Source: an uncultured Clostridiaceae bacterium
GTDB lineage: Bacteria; Bacillota; Clostridia; Lachnospirales; Lachnospiraceae
DNA: 10,887 nt
Reading direction: 5' to 3'
Assembly: GCA_947175375.1 (NCBI GenBank)
Contig: CAMWMT010000046.1
Location: 1-10,887 of the forward strand
This document shows positions 5,862 through 10,887 of the stretch, piece by piece. The position numbers were made by a program, and so were the translations under genes. The notes beneath the pieces are model-generated. The model was not told the DNA's origin. It saw nothing but the letters and a program-made list of their open reading frames with translations, and did not search any database. The stretch's first letter is position 1; every line of letters begins with the position of its first letter.

Positions 5862-6599
5862 ATGAGGTTAGTAGCTCCTGAAACAGTAACATTTACGCAG
5901 AGCGGTTTCTGCCCCGGCTGCGGACATGGACTTGCGGTTCGTCTGATTGCCGAAGTCATGGAAGAGATGGAACTCAGCGAGAAACTTCTGGCGATCGTGG
6001 ATGTGGCCTGCGGTTCTCTGAATATCGATTCCTGGAGATTTGACACGATCATGGCTGCTCACGGAAGGCCTATCGCGACGGCAGTAGGTGTGAAGAAAGT
6101 GCGTCCGGAAAATCCGGTCATGGCATATATCGGAGACGGCGCGGCTTATTCCATCGGTATGGCTGAGACCATGCATACGGCGATCCGCAATGACAACGTG
6201 GTGGCCATCGTGATCAACAATAGTCTGTATGGTATGACAGGCGGCCAGTGTGCGCCCACCTCTCTTCCTGGACAGATCACAACCTCCACGCCGAAGGGCA
6301 AAGACCCGAAAAAGGCAGGTATGCCTTTCCGGGTAGACCAGGCATTTACCGGTCTGGATATTGCTTATCTGGCCAGAGGCTCCATGGCGGATGCCAAAGG
6401 AATGATGCAGAGCAAAAAGTATATCAAAAAGGCTTTTGAAAAACATATGCGGGGCGAAGGCTTCTGCCTGGTAGAGCTTCTCTCTCCCTGCCCCACCAAC
6501 CTGAACATGACACCGGTAAAGAGCGTAGAGCGCATTAAGAATGAGATGATTCCATTCTTCCCTCTGGGTGAATTTAAAGATAAGAAGGAGGAGGAATAG
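5862..6599 (+). CDS. 2-oxoacid:ferredoxin oxidoreductase, beta (thiamine diphosphate) subunit
   Basis: This is the catalytic half that binds thiamine diphosphate and the proximal iron-sulfur cluster. In its 245 residues, the diphosphate/Mg motif runs from GDG (91-93) to NN (119-120), followed by SLYGMTGGQ. Four cysteines fit the cluster ligands of this family: C17 and C20 in FCPGCGHG, C50 in DVACGS and C210 in SPCPTN. HGR at 67-69 is also a family feature. The length matches Vor/Kor beta chains and is shorter than classical pyruvate oxidoreductase beta chains. The start ATG lies one base after the alpha stop, with AAGGAGGG inside the end of the alpha gene. It forms the active site together with the alpha subunit. 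Confidence 0.93.
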   Translation: MRLVAPETVTFTQSGFCPGCGHGLAVRLIAEVMEEMELSEKLLAIVDVACGSLNIDSWRFDTIMAAHGRPIATAVGVKKVRPENPVMAYIGDGAAYSIGMAETMHTAIRNDNVVAIVINNSLYGMTGGQCAPTSLPGQITTSTPKGKDPKKAGMPFRVDQAFTGLDIAYLARGSMADAKGMMQSKKYIKKAFEKHMRGEGFCLVELLSPCPTNLNMTPVKSVERIKNEMIPFFPLGEFKDKKEEE

Positions 6600-6602
6600 A
6601 CC

Positions 6603-7145
6603 ATGGCAAAAAAAGAGATCATCTGTGCCGGATTTGGCGGACAGGGCGTGCTGACAGCAGGCATGCTGCTGATCAATGCCGGTATGGAGCAGGATAAAAA
6701 TGTATTATTTTACCCGTCCTACGGTTCTGAGATGCGTGGAGGGACTGCCAAGTGTACCGTAAAGATCAGTGACGGACTCATTGCCAGCCCCATCTCCAAG
6801 CAGCCGGATATACTGTTTACCATGAATACCCCGGCCATCGACAAGTTTGAAGAGCGCTTAAAACCCGGCGGGCTTCTGCTGGTGAATTCCTCCATCGTAC
6901 CGGAGGACCGTACATACCGGGAGGACATCAAAGTCGTAAAGGTTCCTGCAACGGATATCGCAGCGGAGGTTGCCAATCCCAAGGGCGCCAACCTGGTCAT
7001 GCTGGGAGCGCTGGCTGCTCACAGCGACCTTTTCTCCGTTGAATATATGGAAACGGCCATTGTCTCTTTCTTCGAGAAAAAGGGCAAGGGTAAATTCAAC
7101 GAGAAAAATGTTGCCTGCTACCGCAGAGGCGTGGAAGGAAAATAA
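6603..7145 (+). CDS. 2-oxoacid:ferredoxin oxidoreductase, gamma subunit
   Basis: This 180-residue gamma chain completes the delta-alpha-beta-gamma set. Characteristic stretches are GFGGQGVLTAG (10-20), the family hallmark at the N-terminus, and SYGSEMRGGTAKC (39-51). Next come ISKQPDILFTMN and the hydrophobic strand LKPGGLLLVNSSIV. In this family the gamma domain contacts alpha and helps shape the CoA side of the active site. It begins 3 bases after the beta stop, with AAGGAGGAGG as ribosome binding site in the beta 3' end. A gap of 32 bases, the widest since the MFS-delta junction, separates it from the synthetase gene, and no terminator is seen there. Confidence 0.92.
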   Translation: MAKKEIICAGFGGQGVLTAGMLLINAGMEQDKNVLFYPSYGSEMRGGTAKCTVKISDGLIASPISKQPDILFTMNTPAIDKFEERLKPGGLLLVNSSIVPEDRTYREDIKVVKVPATDIAAEVANPKGANLVMLGALAAHSDLFSVEYMETAIVSFFEKKGKGKFNEKNVACYRRGVEGK

Positions 7146-7177
7146 GAAAGCCATAACAGATCAGGGGGAAACAGAAC

Positions 7178-9286
7178 ATGAATCTGACAAAACTGTTAAA
7201 GCCACAATCGGTTGCTGTTATTGGTGCAAGTGAAAAGGAAGGTTTCGGCGGAGATGTCTGCCGAAACATCCTTTCTTATGTAGAAGACAGAAGCCGTGTG
7301 TATTTTATTCATCCAAAAAGAGAGACGGTATTTGATGTACCGTGTTATAAAAGTGTCACAGATGTACCGGATACGGTGGATCTGATGGTTATCTGTACCT
7401 CACAGAAGACCGTCATCCCGCTCCTTCGGGAAGGGGCTAAGAAAGGCTGCGGCGGAGCGGTCGTATTTGCCAGCGGTTACGGTGAAGTGGGGACAGACGA
7501 AGGACGGCAGAATGAAGCAGAACTAATCGCTGCCGCCAAAGAACTGGACATCGCTATCATGGGACCGAACTGTGCCGGATATGTCAACTATATCGACAAT
7601 GTCCAGGCATTTGCATTTATCTCCGAAAAACGGGACCGGAAGGGCAGTGTGGGCGTTGTATCCCAGAGCGGACAGCTCTGCCTCTCTCTGATGGACTGCC
7701 CGGGCATGAGATTTTCCTACAGCATCTCTGCCGGGAATGGAAAGATCGTTCAGGTGGAAGACTATATGGAGTTCCTCGTGAACGACGAGAACACCAAAGT
7801 GGTCAGCGTCTATATTGAGGGCGTTAAGGATGCGGGGAAATTCGCAGCCGTGCTGAAGAAAGCGGCTGAGATGAAAAAGCCGGTCGTAATCTTAAAGGCA
7901 GGCCGCAGCGCCAAGGGCGGAGCGATTGCCGCTTCCCATACCGGAAGTCTGTCCGGTTCTGATGCTTCCTTTGATGCCGTGCTGAAGAAGTTCGGTGCCA
8001 TCCGGGTGGACGATCTGGAAGAGCTGATGGCCATGTCCCTGATGCTCTCTACCCTGAAGAAGATCCCGGATAAAGCGACCTTTGCATCCATGAACCTGTC
8101 CGGCGGCGAGACCGGCATCTGCGCGGATGTGGGAAGCTTAAACGGCGTGGAATATCCGGACTTTACAGACGAGACGCTGAAGAGTTTAAAAGAACAGCTT
8201 CCGTCCTATGCGTCGCCGAACAACCCACTGGATATGACTGCCAGCCTCTCCTATGACGCGGACCTGTACGCAGGCGCGCTGCGCACGGTGATGGATGACC
8301 CGAATATCGGCATGGTGCTGATCGGCTATACGCTGCTTCTGGATATTGCCGATCCGGCGATTCACTATATGTATCAGGGCATCGAGAAAGTGGTAAAGGA
8401 AAAGGGTGACGCCTGCAAGCCGATCGCCATGATCCCGTTTGCAGAAAACACCAGAAATCTGGAGTATCAGGATAAGCTGTTCCACATCGGCGTACCGATC
8501 CTGCCACCTCCGGTCTATGCCTTCAAGATGCTGCGGCATCTGGCAGACTTTATCTCCTACTGTCCGGAAGAAAAGACTCTGGAGCTGGCGCCCGGAACCG
8601 GAAAATCCGACCAGACCATCGCTCTGTCTGAGCATGACAGCAAGGTGGAGCTTGGAAAATTCGGCGTGGCAGTATCGAAGGAAGTCATCGCCGCTTCTGT
8701 CGAGGAAGCCGCTGCTTTTGCCGCTTCCACAGACGAAGCCCTGGCCATGAAGATCGAGTCCGCAGACATTCTGCACAAGAGTGATGTGGGTGGCGTGAAA
8801 CTGAATATCCGGGGAGCTGAAGAAGCAAAAGCAGCTTATGAAGAGATCATGAAGAACGTCACCGAGAAAAAACCGGAGGCGAAGATCAATGGAATCCTGA
8901 TGGTTCCCATGCTGAAATCCGGCGTGGAGATGATCATCGGCGTCAACAACGACCCACAGTTCGGACCGATGATCATGGTCGGTATGGGCGGCGTCTTCGT
9001 GGAAGTATTTAAGGATGTGGCTCTCTATCCGGCTCCTCTTTCCGAGGCGGAAGCGCTGGAGATGCTGAGATCCTTAAAGTCCTTCCGGCTGCTGAACGGC
9101 TACCGCGGCTCTGCAAAATGTGATATCAAGGCACTCTGCGAGACCATCGTTGCCATCGGTAATTACGCGAGCGCGCATAAAGATACATTAAAAGAACTGG
9201 ATATCAATCCTCTGTTTGTGTATTCGGAAGGAGAGGGCGTGGGCGTTGCGGACGCGCTGATCGTCAAATACAAAGAAGGTGTTTAA
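7178..9286 (+). CDS. ADP-forming acyl-CoA synthetase (acetate-CoA ligase, ADP-forming), fused alpha-beta
   Basis: The enzyme converts acyl-CoA + ADP + Pi to acid + CoA + ATP, giving substrate-level phosphorylation in one step without Pta/Ack. Its 702 residues fuse both subunits. The N-terminal CoA-binding Rossmann domain has SVAVIGASEKEGFGGDV (11-27), followed by GVVSQSGQ (159-166) and the phosphohistidine loop ASHTGSLSGSDASFD with His254. From about residue 478 an ATP-grasp beta domain follows, with ADILHKSDVGGVKLN (529-543), whose His533 matches the second, mobile phosphohistidine proposed for archaeal enzymes, and GVNNDPQFGPMIMVGMGGVFVE (589-610) near the ATP site. The ribosome binding site is AGGGGG at 7163-7168. 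In the operon it would release the final carboxylic acid and recover ATP from the acyl-CoA made by the oxidoreductase. The acyl group is unknown. Homologous lysine-acetylating (Pat-type) proteins carry an extra acetyltransferase domain, which is absent here. Confidence 0.92.
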   Translation: MNLTKLLKPQSVAVIGASEKEGFGGDVCRNILSYVEDRSRVYFIHPKRETVFDVPCYKSVTDVPDTVDLMVICTSQKTVIPLLREGAKKGCGGAVVFASGYGEVGTDEGRQNEAELIAAAKELDIAIMGPNCAGYVNYIDNVQAFAFISEKRDRKGSVGVVSQSGQLCLSLMDCPGMRFSYSISAGNGKIVQVEDYMEFLVNDENTKVVSVYIEGVKDAGKFAAVLKKAAEMKKPVVILKAGRSAKGGAIAASHTGSLSGSDASFDAVLKKFGAIRVDDLEELMAMSLMLSTLKKIPDKATFASMNLSGGETGICADVGSLNGVEYPDFTDETLKSLKEQLPSYASPNNPLDMTASLSYDADLYAGALRTVMDDPNIGMVLIGYTLLLDIADPAIHYMYQGIEKVVKEKGDACKPIAMIPFAENTRNLEYQDKLFHIGVPILPPPVYAFKMLRHLADFISYCPEEKTLELAPGTGKSDQTIALSEHDSKVELGKFGVAVSKEVIAASVEEAAAFAASTDEALAMKIESADILHKSDVGGVKLNIRGAEEAKAAYEEIMKNVTEKKPEAKINGILMVPMLKSGVEMIIGVNNDPQFGPMIMVGMGGVFVEVFKDVALYPAPLSEAEALEMLRSLKSFRLLNGYRGSAKCDIKALCETIVAIGNYASAHKDTLKELDINPLFVYSEGEGVGVADALIVKYKEGV

Positions 9287-9289
9287 TCC

Positions 9290-10816
9290 ATGTTTCAGAA
9301 TATAGAGAAAAAAGTATTTATACCGGCTTTCGGGATTCTGGTGCTCATCATGCTGCCGATCTACCTTGTGCCGGATAAAGTAGACAGTATCATCTCTTTT
9401 CTGTTTGATATATGTACCGGGCAGATTGGGTGGATCTTCCTGCTCACCTGTCTGGCATCCTTTGGATTCCTCCTCTGGCTCAGCACCAGCAGATATGGCA
9501 ATATCTGTCTGGGCGGAGCAGGTGAAAAACCACAGTATGGCAATCTCTCGTGGATTGCCATGCTGTTCACCGCAGGTGTCGGCACCAGTATCGTGATCCT
9601 GGGTTTCCTGGAACCCATCTACTATGTAAGCGGACCTCCGTTTAACCTGGAACCGTTCAGTAAAGATGCCTACGAATATGCCCATATGTACGGGCAGTTT
9701 CACTGGGGCTTCAGTGCATGGGCGATCTACAATCCGGCGATTGTAGCGATTGCCTATATTATGTATGTCAGAAAAGAAAAAAGCATGCGTCTGAGCACTG
9801 CCTGCAAGAGCGTGATCGGAGGTCACGCGGATGGCTGGGTCGGGCACATTATTGATATTCTGGTGGTGTTTGGCATTGTGGGATCGATCTCCACATCCCT
9901 TGGGATCGGCGCCCCGGTGCTCTCTACCATCATTCGGGAAGTTTTCAACATTCCGGAATCCTATGATTTTGCGGTATCCATTGTCGTGCTGATCATCTGG
10001 GTGCTGATCTTTGGAACCAGCGTGTATCTCGGGCTGGACAAAGGCATTCAGAACCTGAGCAACATCAATGTGGTACTAGCATTTATCTTTATGCTGATCG
10101 TACTGTTTGTCGGTCCTGCGATTGATATCTTCAAGATGGAAGTGAATTCCCTCGGGCTGTACCTGTCGGAGTTCGTGCGGATGAGCACCTGGACCGATCC
10201 TTTTGGAGATGGCACTTTTGTCAAGGAGTGGACGGTCTTTTACTGGGGCTGGTGGCTTGCTTTCATGCCTATGATGGGGATGTTTGTGGGAAAGATTTCC
10301 AGAGGCCGTACCATCCGGGAAGTAATGTGGGGGCAGCTGGTGTGGGGAACACTGGGATGCTGTACCAGCTTTATGATCTTCGGCGGATATTCCCTGTACC
10401 TGCAGAGCTCGGGGCTGGTGGATCTGGCTTCCATTCTGGCGACACAGGGGCAGAGCGCTGCCATCGTTGCCATTCTGAAGACTCTGCCGATGGCGAAGTT
10501 TATGATGATCTTCCTGTGTGTGGTCTGCTTTGTCTATCTGGCAACTACCATTGACTCCTGTGCCTATGTGCTGGCCGGGACGACCACCAAACAACTGGAT
10601 GAGCAGAAAGATCCCGACCGGTGGAACCGGATCGTCTGGGCGGTCCTGTTCTGTCTTCTGTCCATCGGACTGATGGTGATCGGAGGGCTGGAGGCCGTGA
10701 AGACGATCTCCGTGCTGACGGGACTGCCGCTGGTTATCGTTATCTTCATCCTGATGGCTTCTGTAAAAAAGATGCTGCAGGAAGATGTGGAAAAAAGGGC
10801 ACAAAAAGGGAAATAA
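9290..10816 (+). CDS. BCCT-family (betaine/carnitine/choline) transporter
   Basis: This is a 508-residue polytopic membrane carrier with about 12 helices and a LeuT-like fold by family. The signature region is FYWGWWLAFMP (317-327) followed by GMFVGKISRGRTIREV (330-345), the most conserved BCCT segment. The helix carrying the substrate cage reads FHWGFSAWAIY (137-147), giving W139, W144 and Y147 in the same spacing as the Trp189/Trp194/Tyr197 trio of BetP; W321 and W322 supply the opposing aromatics, while the BetP Trp377 position is Phe325. GVGTS (96-100) replaces the glycine-rich GMGIGIG of sodium-coupled BetP, so ion coupling may differ (CaiT-like exchange is possible). It starts 3 bases after the synthetase stop. 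Known family cargoes are quaternary ammonium or sulfonium compounds, which constrains ideas about what this operon degrades. Confidence 0.9.
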   Translation: MFQNIEKKVFIPAFGILVLIMLPIYLVPDKVDSIISFLFDICTGQIGWIFLLTCLASFGFLLWLSTSRYGNICLGGAGEKPQYGNLSWIAMLFTAGVGTSIVILGFLEPIYYVSGPPFNLEPFSKDAYEYAHMYGQFHWGFSAWAIYNPAIVAIAYIMYVRKEKSMRLSTACKSVIGGHADGWVGHIIDILVVFGIVGSISTSLGIGAPVLSTIIREVFNIPESYDFAVSIVVLIIWVLIFGTSVYLGLDKGIQNLSNINVVLAFIFMLIVLFVGPAIDIFKMEVNSLGLYLSEFVRMSTWTDPFGDGTFVKEWTVFYWGWWLAFMPMMGMFVGKISRGRTIREVMWGQLVWGTLGCCTSFMIFGGYSLYLQSSGLVDLASILATQGQSAAIVAILKTLPMAKFMMIFLCVVCFVYLATTIDSCAYVLAGTTTKQLDEQKDPDRWNRIVWAVLFCLLSIGLMVIGGLEAVKTISVLTGLPLVIVIFILMASVKKMLQEDVEKRAQKGK

Positions 10817-10836
10817 GGACGATGAAGATTACGAAC

Positions 10837-10887
10837 CTGTCGCTTATAACCATATCCGAGCCCACGAGACTAAGGCGAATATCGTTT
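10837..10887 (+). other. Sequencing adapter (Nextera Read 2 / i7 N701), not genomic
   Basis: Bases 10837-10855 match the 19-base reverse complement of the Tn5 mosaic end (CTGTCTCTTATACACATCT) at 15 positions. Bases 10856-10870 equal CCGAGCCCACGAGAC exactly, bases 10871-10878 are TAAGGCGA, the N701 index as read, and 10879-10887 match ATCTCGTAT at 7 of 9. The order and spacing are those of a Nextera read running into adapter. Only 10817-10836 after the transporter can be genomic. An ATG at 10822 (MKITN before the adapter begins) might start a further gene, but nothing can be said of it. Confidence 0.93.

Noticed and set aside
5868..6446. 192-codon antisense open frame inside the beta-subunit gene
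   Set aside because: The sense strand encodes a clear thiamine-diphosphate enzyme; the antisense product has low-complexity His/Arg-rich composition typical of shadows.
9188..9847. 219-codon antisense open frame spanning the synthetase-BCCT junction
   Set aside because: It crosses two confidently assigned genes and shows no domain or ribosome binding site.
10076..10804. 242-codon open frame antisense to the BCCT gene
   Set aside because: It is a long shadow frame opposite a well-conserved membrane protein gene, rich in His, Gln and Arg, without a start signal or recognisable domain.
10822..10887. Open frame starting MKITNLSLITIS and running off the end, apparently a new gene
   Set aside because: From base 10837 it is sequencing adapter, so all but about five codons are artefact.
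1..10887. CRISPR array, tRNA, rRNA, insertion sequence or phage genes
   Set aside because: No regularly spaced repeats, cloverleaf, rRNA motifs, transposase or terminal inverted repeats were seen on either strand.

Overview
The window reads as chromosomal DNA of an anaerobic, low-to-mid GC Firmicute, most likely a Lachnospiraceae/Clostridia-type gut organism. The basis is strong AAGGAGG ribosome binding sites, A/T-rich intergenic DNA around roughly balanced coding DNA, ferredoxin-dependent 2-oxoacid metabolism and the general protein style. All genes lie on the + strand. Assignment to a genus is not possible from the sequence alone.

Layout. Bases 1-698 are the 3' end of an FtsX/MacB-type ABC transporter permease unrelated to what follows. 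Bases 699-1118 hold no large gene. They contain a good sigma-A-type promoter, a perfect A/T palindrome, a possible 16-codon ORF and a strong terminator-like hairpin, which together could be a small RNA of about 185 nt. A second terminator-like hairpin lies just before an IclR-family regulator gene (1119-1880). Bases 1881-2108 hold a clear promoter and two near-identical 26-bp elements, each with three AAGAAC/GTTCTT half-sites, flanking a hairpin. These are the likely operators of the IclR protein.

From 2109 to 10816 the genes appear to form one operon: a leucine/glutamate-dehydrogenase-family amino acid dehydrogenase, an MFS transporter, the delta, alpha, beta and gamma subunits of a 2-oxoacid:ferredoxin oxidoreductase (VorB-like alpha), a fused ADP-forming acyl-CoA synthetase and a BCCT-family transporter. 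Read as a pathway, an alpha-amino acid is imported, deaminated to a 2-oxoacid (NADH), oxidatively decarboxylated to an acyl-CoA (reduced ferredoxin, CO2), and hydrolysed to the free acid with ATP formation. This is a self-contained oxidative amino-acid fermentation module of the kind known from Thermococcales.

The most interesting inference concerns the substrate. The dehydrogenase lacks the lysine that reads the glutamate side-chain carboxylate, and the BCCT protein keeps most of the aromatic cage used for quaternary ammonium groups. A substrate such as trimethyllysine, giving delta-valerobetaine, would explain the whole gene set, but this is a hypothesis.

The last 51 bases (10837-10887) are not biological. 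They match a Nextera transposase/Read 2 adapter with the N701 index, so the contig ends in sequencing adapter and the apparent ORF there should be ignored.
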